Shown: positions 17,418 to 26,413, counted from the first letter of the stretch. The stretch: DNA of 64,000 bases from Achromobacter xylosoxidans (GCF_014490035.1 NZ_CP061008.1:1860001-1924000); one strand, 5' to 3'. Numbers and translations are program-made. Notes: generated by a model from the sequence alone, not told the origin.

Positions 17418-18113
17418 ATGGCACGCACCCGCCAACCCGAGGTTTCCAATGACATACGCAGGTTGATCACGCAGATTCGAGCGCTGTTGGGCAAGGGGGA
17501 GGAACTGCCTTCCGAGCGGGTTCTCGCCGGGCAACTGGACGTCAATCGTCATCGTTTGCGCCTTGCCCTGGACAAGATGCGCGAGGCGTCCGAACTGCCG
17601 CGGCCGGCCATTCGTCGCAACGATCCGCCCATCCTCAAAGGCGATGTCGTGGTCCAGGAGACGAATGCGCTTGAAGTGATCGAACTGCGCATGGTGCTGG
17701 AGCCGGCGATCGCGCGATTGGCCGCAATCCGGGCCTCGCCGGTACAGATCGCCAAAATCCTGGAAGCCGCCACAACGCCGTCAGGGGTTGCGCGCTCGAC
17801 CGGGGATATCGCGTTCCACAAATTGCTGGCGGACAGCTCCGGGAACCAACTGGCGGCAAGCCTTTATGCGTTCTTGCGCCACGTCGGCGCGGACCAGCGC
17901 CTGCATATTCCCGCCACGACGCAAACCACGCGGGAGCGCATACAGATGCGTGACCAGGAACACCGCGCAATCGCGGAAGCCATTGCGAGTCGATCGCCGG
18001 ATGCGGCCGAGCAGAGCATGCGTGTCCATCTGTGGCGTGTGCAGCGCGAGATCGCGGATCGTTTGAATCCGGTCGGAACGGGTGTGCAGACCCAGCTGGC
18101 GCCGCGCTCCTAG
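17418..18113 (+). CDS. GntR-family (FCD subgroup) transcriptional regulator
   Basis: 231 residues. The N-terminal winged helix (about 10-70) has ELPSERVLAGQLDVNRHRLRLALDKM; the C-terminal FCD ligand-binding helices start at NALEVIELRMVLEPAIARLAA, with the DIAFHKLLADSSGN motif and HRAIAEAIASRSPDAAEQSMRVHL containing the histidines and Asp that hold a metal and bind an organic-acid ligand. It is divergent from the cupin-to-GMC operon and is its likely repressor, released by a pathway acid. Its stop overlaps the convergent LysR gene by four bases (CTAG). Confidence 0.88.
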   Translation: MARTRQPEVSNDIRRLITQIRALLGKGEELPSERVLAGQLDVNRHRLRLALDKMREASELPRPAIRRNDPPILKGDVVVQETNALEVIELRMVLEPAIARLAAIRASPVQIAKILEAATTPSGVARSTGDIAFHKLLADSSGNQLAASLYAFLRHVGADQRLHIPATTQTTRERIQMRDQEHRAIAEAIASRSPDAAEQSMRVHLWRVQREIADRLNPVGTGVQTQLAPRS

Positions 18114-19003
18114 CTCGGATCCGTCCGCCGCAAAGTGTCCAGGAAGCGCAGCGCCGCCGCCGACAGGGACCGTTGGTTCTTGAGCAATATGCCGATGTTG
18201 CGCGACGCGGTGGGCGAGTGCAGCGCCACGCTGCACAGCCGCGAGGTGTCCATCAGGCGCAGGGCCAGCTGCGGCACCGCCGCTATGCCCACGCCGGCCG
18301 CCACCATTGCGCCCACGACAGAAATATTGTCGGACACGTAGTTCATTTCCGGCAGCCGGCCGGAGGCGGCCAGAATCTGGTCGGTGACTTGGCGGATGCT
18401 GCTGGCGGGGCCGCTCGCCACATAAGGCCTGTCGGCGAAAACGCTCCAATCCACGCGCTTGCGTTGCGCCAGCGGGTCGTCTATCGGGCAGATCAGCACG
18501 AAGTTCTCTTTCAGTAGTTGCGTGAATTGCACGCTGGCCGGCTGGTCGGGAACCTCGATGGAGATGCCGATGTCGGCATTGCCTTCCGATACGGCTTGCG
18601 TGATCTGGCGCGCGGAAACCGCGTGGATGTTCAGGCGCACCTGAGGGTGCGACTTCTGGAAGGCGCGCGTCGCCGCGGGCAGCAGGGCGGAGGCGACGGA
18701 GGGGAGCGCCCAGATGTTGATGCTGCCCCGGCGGCCCGCGATGAATTCGGACAGATCGCTAAGCGAATCGCGGAACTCCGACAGCATCCGCATCGCAATC
18801 GGTACCAGTTCCGCACCGGCGGAGGTCAGCGCCACGCCATGCTTGTCGCGGTCGAACAGCTTGGCGCCGAGCTTCTGTTCCGCCGCCTGCACGCGCCGGC
18901 TGAGCGCCGGCTGGGAAATAGGCACGCGTTCGGCGGCCATGCGGAAGTTGAGCGTTTCCGCCACCAACAGCACCGCCTCCAGTTCGGAAATGGTCAGGGT
19001 CAT
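18110..19003 (-). CDS. LysR-type transcriptional regulator
   Basis: 297 residues. Residues 1-60 are the LysR winged helix (LETLNF-type start ISELEAVLLVAETLNFRMAA, then PISQPALSRRVQAAEQKLG and LFDRDKHGVALTSAG); residues 90-295 form the periplasmic-binding-protein-like effector domain. It is transcribed away from the AtuA-like operon beginning at 19114 with a 110-bp shared promoter, so it is probably that operon's regulator. The effector is unknown. Confidence 0.9.
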   Translation of the reverse strand: MTLTISELEAVLLVAETLNFRMAAERVPISQPALSRRVQAAEQKLGAKLFDRDKHGVALTSAGAELVPIAMRMLSEFRDSLSDLSEFIAGRRGSINIWALPSVASALLPAATRAFQKSHPQVRLNIHAVSARQITQAVSEGNADIGISIEVPDQPASVQFTQLLKENFVLICPIDDPLAQRKRVDWSVFADRPYVASGPASSIRQVTDQILAASGRLPEMNYVSDNISVVGAMVAAGVGIAAVPQLALRLMDTSRLCSVALHSPTASRNIGILLKNQRSLSAAALRFLDTLRRTDPS

Positions 19004-19113
19004 GGCCGGCGTGATGCGTTTGAGTTATTACGAAGATATAAATATATCAATTTTCAGATCAGACTGGCCGCAGCATACTAAGCCGCAAAGTAGCAATACG
19101 GATGGAGACAGAC
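19004..19113. promoter_or_regulatory. divergent LysR/AtuA-operon promoter with GATATA dyad
   Basis: An AT-rich patch contains the dyad GATATA-AA-TATATC at 19035-19048, of the size and symmetry of a LysR T-N11-A site, midway between the divergent starts at 19003 and 19114. This fits a recognition site for the LysR protein; no experimental support is available. Confidence 0.5.
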
Positions 19114-20472
19114 ATGAATGAACCGCGCAAGCGGCTGCGCATCGGCGTAGGGGCCGGCATGGCGGACGACCGCATCGGTCCGGCCATGCCGCTGCTGGAA
19201 GACTGCGATATCGACTACCTGGTGTGCGAATGCCTGGCCGAACGGACCATCGCGCGCGAAACGCTGTCGCGCAAGCATGACGGCGCTCACGGCTACAACC
19301 CGATGCTGGAGGAGCGCATGCGCGCCTTCCTGCCGGCGTGCCGGGAGAAAGGCGTACGGCTGGTGTCCAATATGGGCGCGGCCAACCCGGCCGGCGCCGC
19401 GCAGGCCGCGCTGGACATCGGTCAGGCCTTGGGATGGCAGGATCTCAAGTGTGCCGCCGTAGTCGGCGACGACGTGGCCGACCGCGTGCGCCTGCATCCC
19501 GAACTGCGCCTGCTGGATCGCGATCTGCCGCTGGAGGCGATCCTGCCGCAACTGGCGTCGGCGAATGCCTACCTGGGCGCCGACGTGGTCCGCGATGCGC
19601 TCGCCACCGGCGCGCACGTGGTGTTGACGGGCCGGGTCGCAGATCCCTCGCTGTTTCTGGGCGTGGCCTTGCATCATCACGGCTGGAGCTACCAGGACCT
19701 GCCCAAGCTGGCGGCGGGCACCATCATGGGCCATCTGCTGGAGTGCTCGGCGCAGATCACCGGCGGCTACTTCGCCGACCCAGGCAAGAAAGACGTTCCC
19801 CGCCTGGCCGAACTGGCTTATCCCTATGCCGATCTTTACGGTGACGGCGAGTTGTACATAGGCAAGCCGGCTGGCTCGGGCGGCCGCCTCGACCGCATGA
19901 CCTGCACCGAGCAGGCGCTGTACGAAATCCATGATCCCGCGGCCTACGTGACGCCAGACTGCGTACTGAGCCTGGAAGGCCTGCATTTTGAGGAGCAGCA
20001 CGCGGACCGGGTGGCCGTGCGCGGCATACGCGCCGCGCCGCGGACCGATCGCTACAAGGTCGTGGTCGGCTACTTCGATGGGTGGATAGGCACCGGCGAG
20101 GTGGCCTATGCGGGCGTGAACGCGATTGCGCGGGCGCGGTTGGCGGCCGACACGGTGAAAGAGCGGTTCCGGCTTGACGGCGGCGCGGCCAGCGAGATCC
20201 AGGTAGACCTGATCGGCATCAGCAGCCTGCATGGCGATCATCCGGAGGCCGTCGCCGGCCACCCCTACGAAGTCCGGTTGCGCGTGTCGGCGCGCTGTCC
20301 AGACAAAAAGAGCGCCCACCTGTTGGGGGACCACGTGCGGCAGCTGAACATGCAAGGGCCTTATGGCGCGGGCGGTCCCGTCAACCTGGGCGCCAAGGAA
20401 GTCATAGCCGTGGATGCCCTGTTGATTCCGCGCGACTGGGTCACGCCCGAAGTCATTACGGTGGGAGCTTGA
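19114..20472 (+). CDS. AtuA-like (DUF1446) acyclic terpene utilisation protein
   Basis: 452 residues from the ATG at 19114, chosen because GGAG lies 6 bp before it; an ATG 12 bp earlier lacks this. The sequence IGVGAGMADDRIGPAMPLLE at the N-terminus, followed by LVSNMGAANPAGAAQAAL, VVLTGRVADPSLFLGVALHHHGW and the ITGGYFADPGKKDVP segment, is diagnostic for the AtuA/DUF1446 family, first named from citronellol/geraniol utilisation in Pseudomonas. Its biochemical reaction is not settled. The small AtuA-C-like protein that in many species is fused to it is here a separate, immediately following gene. Confidence 0.88.
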   Translation: MNEPRKRLRIGVGAGMADDRIGPAMPLLEDCDIDYLVCECLAERTIARETLSRKHDGAHGYNPMLEERMRAFLPACREKGVRLVSNMGAANPAGAAQAALDIGQALGWQDLKCAAVVGDDVADRVRLHPELRLLDRDLPLEAILPQLASANAYLGADVVRDALATGAHVVLTGRVADPSLFLGVALHHHGWSYQDLPKLAAGTIMGHLLECSAQITGGYFADPGKKDVPRLAELAYPYADLYGDGELYIGKPAGSGGRLDRMTCTEQALYEIHDPAAYVTPDCVLSLEGLHFEEQHADRVAVRGIRAAPRTDRYKVVVGYFDGWIGTGEVAYAGVNAIARARLAADTVKERFRLDGGAASEIQVDLIGISSLHGDHPEAVAGHPYEVRLRVSARCPDKKSAHLLGDHVRQLNMQGPYGAGGPVNLGAKEVIAVDALLIPRDWVTPEVITVGA

Positions 20473-20474
20473 GC

Positions 20475-20801
20475 ATGGGCATTCTGGTTCATGACCTGGC
20501 GCATGCGCGCGCCGGCGACAAGGGCAATACCTCGAGCATCGCCGTCATTGCCTACGACGAGGACGCCTGGCGCCTGCTGCGCCAGGCGCTCACTGCCGAA
20601 CGCGTAGAGCAGGCCTTTGCCCATTTGGGAGCAGGGAAGGTGAGGCGCTATGAGGTCGAAAGCCTGAGGGCGCTGAACTTCGTCATTCCGAACGTACTGT
20701 CGGGCGGCGTCACGCGCTCGCTGCGCCTGGATCCCCATGGCAAGTCGCTTAGTTCGTTGATGCTGGGGATCGAACTTCCGGCCTGCCCACCGCAATCCTG
20801 A
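20475..20801 (+). CDS. AtuA C-terminal-type small protein
   Basis: 108 residues read from the ATG at 20475 with GGGAG before it; the start is 2 bp past the AtuA stop, so the two are coupled. LVHDLAHARAGDKGNTSSIAVIAYDEDAW is the signature of the ferredoxin-fold domain found as the C-terminal part of AtuA or as a separate partner gene. ALNFVIPNVLSGGVTRSLRLDPHGKSLSSLML closes the domain. It probably forms a complex with the upstream protein. Function of the pair is unknown. Confidence 0.85.
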   Translation: MGILVHDLAHARAGDKGNTSSIAVIAYDEDAWRLLRQALTAERVEQAFAHLGAGKVRRYEVESLRALNFVIPNVLSGGVTRSLRLDPHGKSLSSLMLGIELPACPPQS

Positions 20802-20812
20802 AAGGAACCGCA

Positions 20813-21730
20813 ATGTACCCTCCCGCTGAACCCATGGGCACCGAGGTCTACGCCCGGCTGCCCGAATCCCTGCACCTGACCGATCAGGCCTCGACCTGGC
20901 TCGCCGCGCGCCACGTGAAGATGCACTCTTTTCTGGAGGGGCCTTCTTTCGATCGCTCGGGCAATCTCTGGTGCGTCGATCTGGCGCATGGGCGCATCCT
21001 GCGCGTGGATCCGGCGGGCAATTTCGAGGTCGTCGTCACCTACGAAGGCGAACCCAATGGTCTGAAGATCCATCGCGACGGCCGCATCTTCGTCGCTGAC
21101 CATCTGCATGGCCTGATGCTTCTGGATCCCGAGACCCGCAGCATCCGGCCCTACCTGCAGCATGTGCGGCGGGAAGGCTTGAAGGGCCTGAACGATCTGT
21201 TCTTCGCCTCCAACGGCGACCTGTACTTCACCGATCAAGGTGAAAGCGCCTTGGAAAACCCCACCGGCCGCGTGTTCCGCCTGCGCGCCGACGGCAAGAC
21301 GGTGGACCTCATCATGGATGGTCTGGCGGGCCCCAACGGTCTGGTCATGAACAAGGCCGAGAACGTGCTCTACGTGGCCATCACGCACGACAACGCCATC
21401 TACGCGCTGCGGCTGGAACCGGACGGCCAGATGAAGAAAGCCAGCCGTTTCATCCAGCTATCGGGCAGCACGGCCGGGCCGGACGGCATGGCCCTGGATG
21501 AGGCCGGCAACCTGGCCATCGTCCACGCACAGGCGGGCACCGTGTGGCTGTTCAGCCCGCTGGGCGAACCCCTTTACCGCATCCGTTCCTGCGCGGGCCT
21601 GCGCACCACCAACGTTGCTTTCGGCGGCGAGGACGGGCGTTCCCTGTTCATCACCGAAGCGGAGCAGGGCGTCATTCTGCGCGCCCGGCTGCCGCATCCC
21701 GGCAAGCGGATGTACTCGCACAGAGACTGA
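20813..21730 (+). CDS. SMP-30/gluconolactonase-family lactonase
   Basis: 305 residues with AAGGAA before the ATG. The six-bladed propeller shows the metal ligands in LEGPSFDRSGNLWCVD (glutamate), GLNDLFFASNGDLYFTD (asparagine) and AGPDGMALDEAGN (aspartate). Such Ca2+/Zn2+ enzymes open sugar or other lactones; no signal peptide is visible, so it acts in the cytosol. In this operon, with AtuA-like proteins and an SDR, it may open a lactone formed during degradation of a terpenoid or sugar-derived substrate (inference). Confidence 0.88.
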   Translation: MYPPAEPMGTEVYARLPESLHLTDQASTWLAARHVKMHSFLEGPSFDRSGNLWCVDLAHGRILRVDPAGNFEVVVTYEGEPNGLKIHRDGRIFVADHLHGLMLLDPETRSIRPYLQHVRREGLKGLNDLFFASNGDLYFTDQGESALENPTGRVFRLRADGKTVDLIMDGLAGPNGLVMNKAENVLYVAITHDNAIYALRLEPDGQMKKASRFIQLSGSTAGPDGMALDEAGNLAIVHAQAGTVWLFSPLGEPLYRIRSCAGLRTTNVAFGGEDGRSLFITEAEQGVILRARLPHPGKRMYSHRD

Positions 21731-21787
21731 GCCGCGCGCCACGAATTCGATCCACATAAAAGACCACCATCCATGGGAGACAACATC

Positions 21788-22759
21788 ATGATTCCTTTCC
21801 GATTGATCGCCGGCCTGGCCCTGAGCCTGGCCGCCGTCACGGGCGCGCAGGCCGCCGATGCCTACCCCGCGCGCCCCATACGCCTGATCGCCACCTTCGG
21901 CCCCGGCAGTTCCATCGACATCATCGCGCGCCTGGTGGCCAAACCCCTGGCCGAGCAGCTGGGCCAGCCGGTGATCGTCGAGAACAAGCCGGGCGCCGGC
22001 GGCGACCTGGCCACCGACATCGTCGCCAAGTCCGGCAAGGACGGCTACACCATCGGCTTCGCTTCCGCGGGGCCGATCACGGTCAATCCCAATGCCCGCA
22101 GCAAAATGCCCTATGACCCGCTCAAGGATCTGGCGCCGGTAGCCCTGGTGGCCACGGGACCGAACGTCATCCTGGTCAACCCGTCGATTCCGGTGACGAA
22201 CCTGCAGGAGCTGATTGCCTACATCAAGGCCAATCCGAACAAGGTCAACTACGCCTCGGCTGGCGTCGGGACCAGCGGTCATATCGCCGGCGAGCTGTTC
22301 CAGCACCTGTCCAAGACCGAAATCCTGCACGTGCCATACAAGGGCAACAGCGATGCGATCACCGACACCCTGGGCGGGCGCACCCAGATGGTCATCAGCG
22401 GCGTGCCGCCCATCCTGTCGTTCGTGAAGTCCGGCCAGTTGCGCGCCCTGGCCGTGGCCGATGCCAAGCGTTCGCCCTTGCTGCCGGACGTCCCCACTGT
22501 CGCCGAAGCCGGACTGCCAGGCGCGGAAAGCGTCGCCTGGTACGGCATCGTCGCGCCCGCCGGCACGCCGCAAGCGATCCTGGACCGTCTCCACGATGAG
22601 ATCGTCAAGGCCGTGAACAACCCGGAAACGCAGGAGAAATTCGCCGGCCTGGGTATCGTTCCTTCAGCGGACAGCCGGGCGGACTTCGGCAAGCGCATGG
22701 CGGACGAGTACGTCCGTTTCAAGGAATTGTTCAAGCAGATCAACCTGGTCATGGATTGA
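21788..22759 (+). CDS. Bug-type (TctC) tripartite tricarboxylate binding protein
   Basis: 323 residues from the ATG at 21788 with GGGAGA before it; an ATG 15 bp upstream would only lengthen the leader. A signal peptide ends at GAQA-AD, and the mature protein starts YPARPIRLIATFGPGSSIDIIARL, followed by VIVENKPGAGGDLATDIVAK, both Bug-family signatures. The protein binds small organic acids in the periplasm. No TctA/TctB membrane subunits are in the window, as is usual for the very numerous orphan Bug receptors of Bordetella-like bacteria. Confidence 0.92.
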   Translation: MIPFRLIAGLALSLAAVTGAQAADAYPARPIRLIATFGPGSSIDIIARLVAKPLAEQLGQPVIVENKPGAGGDLATDIVAKSGKDGYTIGFASAGPITVNPNARSKMPYDPLKDLAPVALVATGPNVILVNPSIPVTNLQELIAYIKANPNKVNYASAGVGTSGHIAGELFQHLSKTEILHVPYKGNSDAITDTLGGRTQMVISGVPPILSFVKSGQLRALAVADAKRSPLLPDVPTVAEAGLPGAESVAWYGIVAPAGTPQAILDRLHDEIVKAVNNPETQEKFAGLGIVPSADSRADFGKRMADEYVRFKELFKQINLVMD

Positions 22760-22766
22760 CGGAATC

Positions 22767-23864
22767 ATGTCACGCACCGTTATCGTTACTGGCGCCAGCG
22801 GGCTGGTCGGCTCCGCTGCCGTCGATTCATTCCTGAACGCGGGCTGGGACGTCGTCGCGGTTTCCCGCCGGCGTCCGGAGATCATCAGCCAACGGCCGTA
22901 CACCCATCTGCCGGTCGATCTGCAGGACGCGCAGGCGTGCCGTCGCGCCTTTGGGGACATGCCAGAAGCCACGCACGTGTTCTATGCGGCCGTCTATGAG
23001 AAGCCTGGCCTCATCGCCGGCTGGCGGGACCCGGAGCAGATGGCCACCAACCTGAGCATGATCAGGAACGTCATCGAGCCGCTGGCCGCCAGCGGCACGC
23101 TGCGGCATGTCAGCGTGCTGCAGGGCACCAAGGCCTATGGCGTGCACCTGCATCCCATCCGCACGCCGGCGCGTGAACGCCAGCCTCGCGACGATCATCC
23201 GAACTCATACTGGTTCCAGGAAGACTACATCCGGGAAAAGGCCGCACAGAGCGGCTTTGGCTGGACGATCTTCCGGCCCACCATCGTGCTGGGCCCCAAT
23301 GTGGGCGTGGCGATGAATACCGTGCCGGTCATCGGCGTCTACGCGGCGGTGTGCCGCGCCGAAGGAAAGCCGTTCTGCTATCCCGGCCACATTTCCTATC
23401 CGCGTGAAGCCGTGGATGCGCGTCTGATCGGCGATGCGGGCGTCTGGGCGGCGGAGCATCCGACGTCCTGGAACGAGCACTACAACCTTACCAACGGCGA
23501 AGTGTTCAGCTGGCACGACCTGTGGCCGTCCCTGGCGGAGTTCCTGGGCGTCGAAGCCGGCCCGGACCAGCCTGTCCGCCTGGCCGAATACCTGCCCAGC
23601 CGGGCAACCCTGTGGGACGAGATCGTCAAGCAGCATGGCTTGCGGCCCCTGAGCATGGCGCAGATCCTTGGCGAATCCCATTACTCGGCCGACGCCCGTT
23701 TCGGCTATGGCCTGAAGACCCCGCCCGCGCCCGCATTTGTCAGTACGGTCAAGATCAAACAGGCGGGCTTCACGCAGACCTATGACACCGAGGCATGCGT
23801 GAAGCACTGGCTGGGGGTGCTGATGGAGCGCAAGATCATTCCATCCTCCCTGGCGGGAGCGTAG
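22767..23864 (+). CDS. PRISE-type short-chain dehydrogenase/reductase
   Basis: 365 residues, an extended/atypical SDR. The NADP-binding motif is GASGLVGSAA (residues 9-18) with VSRRRPE after strand 2. It has the TKAYG motif with K122, and NSYWFQEDYI with Y148, matching the displaced catalytic Lys and Tyr of the progesterone-5-beta-reductase/iridoid-synthase (PRISE) family, which reduces enones and opens to iridoids in plants. Bacterial members reduce activated C=C bonds. It ends the AtuA-like operon, 7 bp after the Bug gene. Together they suggest degradation of an enone-containing terpenoid; the substrate is not shown. Confidence 0.82.
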   Translation: MSRTVIVTGASGLVGSAAVDSFLNAGWDVVAVSRRRPEIISQRPYTHLPVDLQDAQACRRAFGDMPEATHVFYAAVYEKPGLIAGWRDPEQMATNLSMIRNVIEPLAASGTLRHVSVLQGTKAYGVHLHPIRTPARERQPRDDHPNSYWFQEDYIREKAAQSGFGWTIFRPTIVLGPNVGVAMNTVPVIGVYAAVCRAEGKPFCYPGHISYPREAVDARLIGDAGVWAAEHPTSWNEHYNLTNGEVFSWHDLWPSLAEFLGVEAGPDQPVRLAEYLPSRATLWDEIVKQHGLRPLSMAQILGESHYSADARFGYGLKTPPAPAFVSTVKIKQAGFTQTYDTEACVKHWLGVLMERKIIPSSLAGA

Positions 23865-23886
23865 CGAAAAGGGCGGGTTGCGCGGG

Positions 23887-23906
23887 GGAGGGCGCGCGCG
23901 CCCTCC
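23887..23906. terminator. GC-rich 20-bp palindrome between convergent genes
   Basis: The perfect palindrome GGAGGGCGCGCGCGCCCTCC stands 22 bp after the SDR stop and 80 bp before the nrdJ stop of the opposite strand. It could act as a bidirectional terminator, although only TGTT rather than a T-run follows. Confidence 0.5.
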
Positions 23907-23986
23907 TGTTGCATGCGCCGATCAATACCGCCAGCGCACGGTTCGAGCTTGACCGAGACCGTGGCCTACGGAGCCATGTGACTGCG

Positions 23987-25783
23987 CTAGCCGCAGGTAT
24001 CGGGACTACGCGTTGGACATTCAGATGCTGATACGTTGACCGAGGAGGTCATTACCTCGGCCAAATGCGCATCTGGCCGGAACACTGTCAGGCCTTTCAA
24101 CCCCATTCTCCAAGCCAGCATGAACAATTCTTGCGCGTCCTCCGTACGATAATTGCCGGGTACTGGGACGGTCTTTGAGATGGCGGCATCTACGAATGGT
24201 TGCATGCCCGCCAACATGAACAGGTGGTCTGCCGGCGCGATATCCGCGCTTTTTCGGAAGTACTCGGGAATCGGCGAGCCGGGAGGCTGGGAGTGTTTCC
24301 AAAGCCGCCATGCATGGTTCTCCACGACCATTTCCGCTGTGTTGTCGTCTCGCAATTGAAGGCGCCGCCGATATGCCCAGTCGAAGGCGGGTTCGATGCC
24401 GCTGGAGCAGCCATCCGCGAAGGCAAGGCTGACGCTGCCGGCAGGTGCGAATGAAACCAGGTGGCTGTTGCGCAAGCCATGCGCGGCAATCGCTTGCCGG
24501 ACCGCCACAGGGAGTGCGCTGCCGATCGCGTCCGCGGCCAGGTAATCGTTGGGGCGATACAGGGGGAATGGTCCTCGCTGCGCGGCCAGCGCGGCAGATG
24601 CCGCGTAGGCATGGTCACGAATACAGCGTGCGACGGCTCTCGCTGCCGATCGTCCGGGTTCGCTGTCGTAACGCAGTTTCATCATGGCGAGCATATCCGC
24701 CAGGCCGGTCACTCCTATCCCAATCCGACGCTTGGAATGCGCTTGCGCCGCCTGAGCGGGAAGCGGCCATTCGGTCAAATCAATCACATTGTCCAGCATG
24801 CGTACCTGTGTCCGAACCATCTGACCCAATCGTTTCAGGTCGACCGTCGGCTGCCCGCCCAGGCCGAACGGATGCCTGACCAGGCGGGTGAGATTGATCG
24901 GACCCAGCACGCAGCCGCCATAGTCCGGCAGAGGCTGTTCACCACAGGGGTTGGTGGCCCGTAGGGTTTCGACTGCACGCAGATTGTTGGCGCGGTTGAT
25001 GGTGTCGATGTACAGGATGCCGGGCTCCGAACTGTGCACGGCCTGACCGGCGATGGCGCGCCAGAGCGTGCGGGCGGGTACCTGGCCATACCGCCATAGC
25101 CCGCAGGCCAGCTTGGCTGCACCCAAGGAAATGCTGCGCGCATCGGGTAGCGCAGGGTGCAGCAAGGACCATGCCTCGTCTTGCTGGACGGCGGTCATGA
25201 ACGCATCGGTCACCGCGACTGAAATATTGAATGTCGACCATCGTGTGCGGCCATGCTTGGCGCGCACGAATTCGAGAATATCGGGGTGATTGCAGGCCAG
25301 CACCGCCATTTGCGCGCCCCGCCTGCTGCCTTGAAACGTCAGGCCAGCGCAGGCCGCGTCGTACCTGTCGATCGCGGCGCAGACGCCGGGCATGGAGTCC
25401 CGGGCCTTTGGATCGGCCGATGCTGGCGGCAACGCCGAAAAGTCATAGCCGACTCCGCCGCCCATGGCGAGTGTCTTGCAGGCCTCATCCAGACCCGCCT
25501 CGAAGGACAGGCCGGGTGCGCCGACGCCGACCGGTTGCACAAAACAGTTGACCATGGTCGCGTGGATGTCCCGGCCGGCGTTGGCCATGATGCGGCCGGC
25601 GCCGATCGCGCCCAGCGTCATGTTCCGCAGAAAGACTTGCGCGATGGCGGCGCGTTGCTCCGCAGGCTCGGCCTTGGACAATGCGCGAGCCACCCGCCGG
25701 TAGATCTGCCGCGCCGAGACCTCGTTCGGCCCGGCATAACGGTCGGCCATCACTCGCGCACAGATTTCCTGCGGCAAGCGCAC
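23987..25783 (-). CDS. nrdJ: class II (adenosylcobalamin-dependent) ribonucleotide reductase
   Basis: 598 residues from a GTG at 25783, 15 bp after the UspA stop, so the two share an operon. The finger loop ATNPCGEQPLP contains the thiyl-radical cysteine C280 and E282; C80 in VNCFVQP and C291 in GGCVLGPINL are the reducing cysteine pair. IGIGVTGLADMLAMM and FAPAGSVSLAF complete the ten-stranded barrel. It has no ATP-cone and no Tyr-radical or glycyl-radical features, so it is the oxygen-independent B12 type, which makes dNTPs when class Ia enzyme is starved of O2. A short tail with two Cys (SECPTRSPDTCG) may be the shuttle. It is shorter than most NrdJ proteins. Its operon carries an FNR-like box. 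Confidence 0.9.
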   Translation of the reverse strand: MRLPQEICARVMADRYAGPNEVSARQIYRRVARALSKAEPAEQRAAIAQVFLRNMTLGAIGAGRIMANAGRDIHATMVNCFVQPVGVGAPGLSFEAGLDEACKTLAMGGGVGYDFSALPPASADPKARDSMPGVCAAIDRYDAACAGLTFQGSRRGAQMAVLACNHPDILEFVRAKHGRTRWSTFNISVAVTDAFMTAVQQDEAWSLLHPALPDARSISLGAAKLACGLWRYGQVPARTLWRAIAGQAVHSSEPGILYIDTINRANNLRAVETLRATNPCGEQPLPDYGGCVLGPINLTRLVRHPFGLGGQPTVDLKRLGQMVRTQVRMLDNVIDLTEWPLPAQAAQAHSKRRIGIGVTGLADMLAMMKLRYDSEPGRSAARAVARCIRDHAYAASAALAAQRGPFPLYRPNDYLAADAIGSALPVAVRQAIAAHGLRNSHLVSFAPAGSVSLAFADGCSSGIEPAFDWAYRRRLQLRDDNTAEMVVENHAWRLWKHSQPPGSPIPEYFRKSADIAPADHLFMLAGMQPFVDAAISKTVPVPGNYRTEDAQELFMLAWRMGLKGLTVFRPDAHLAEVMTSSVNVSASECPTRSPDTCG

Positions 25784-25798
25784 AGGAGCCCCTGGGAC

Positions 25799-26257
25799 CT
25801 ACGCGCCGCCTTCGGGGGCGCGCACCAGCAGCACAGGTACGGCGGCGCCGCGCATGATGCCCTCGGCGCTGCTTCCCAGCACCAGGCGGCTCGGTCCCCG
25901 GCGTCCATGCGTGCCGATGACGATCAAGTCCGCCTTCCACGCCAAGGCTTCGTCCAGCACCCTTTGCTTAACGGTCCTGTCGAGGTTTTCATATAGCACC
26001 GTGTCTGCTTCCACCTCCGCTGCCTTGGCTTTCTCCAGCGCCGCTTCGAGCACCTTTGCGCCGTTCTTTCGGACCAGGTCCAACAGCTCGCCCGCGCGAT
26101 AGCTGTACGCGTCGGCGGTAAAGGCGAACGAGAGTTCATCGATGACATGAATCAAGCGTAGGCTGGCGCCCGTGGCGCGCGCGATTCGTATGGCTTCCTT
26201 CAGGCCCAGCTCGGACGTCGGACTGCCGTCTATGGGCACAAGAATTTTCTGATACAT
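25799..26257 (-). CDS. universal stress protein (UspA family), copy 1
   Basis: 152 residues from the ATG at 26257 with GGAG upstream. The single Usp domain starts MYQKILVPIDGSPTSELGL and ends with the ATP-binding loop GTHGRRGPSRLVLGSSAEGIMRGAAVPVLLVR (G-2x-G-9x-G-S/T pattern), so it is an ATP-binding type. It is very like the UspA at 38126-38584; the two are clear paralogues sharing whole blocks such as RLIHVIDELSFA and WKADLIVIGTHGRRG. It heads the operon with nrdJ and lies 61 bp downstream of the perfect box TTGACCGTTGTCAA. Confidence 0.92.
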   Translation of the reverse strand: MYQKILVPIDGSPTSELGLKEAIRIARATGASLRLIHVIDELSFAFTADAYSYRAGELLDLVRKNGAKVLEAALEKAKAAEVEADTVLYENLDRTVKQRVLDEALAWKADLIVIGTHGRRGPSRLVLGSSAEGIMRGAAVPVLLVRAPEGGA

Positions 26258-26318
26258 GCTGGAGCTCCGCGTAGTGGGGGAACGGATACTCAGTATCGGA
26301 GGGTGCGCGTCCGGAATA

Positions 26319-26332
26319 TTGACCGTTGTCAA
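26319..26332. promoter_or_regulatory. FNR-like box 1 (uspA-nrdJ)
   Basis: TTGACCGTTGTCAA, a perfect TTGAC-N4-GTCAA dyad, 61 bp before the UspA start. Confidence 0.75.
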
Positions 26333-26399
26333 GAATGGCGCGAGGCGAGGCGTCTTGACCCGGGACGGGCAGCCGCCGCGGTTTTGCCCCCATATTTGC

Positions 26400-26413
26400 A
26401 TGACAAAAATCAA
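26400..26413. promoter_or_regulatory. FNR-like box 2 (BON protein)
   Basis: ATGACAAAAATCAA, one mismatch to TTGAC/TTGAT half-sites, 137 bp before the BON-domain gene and divergent from box 1. Confidence 0.6.
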
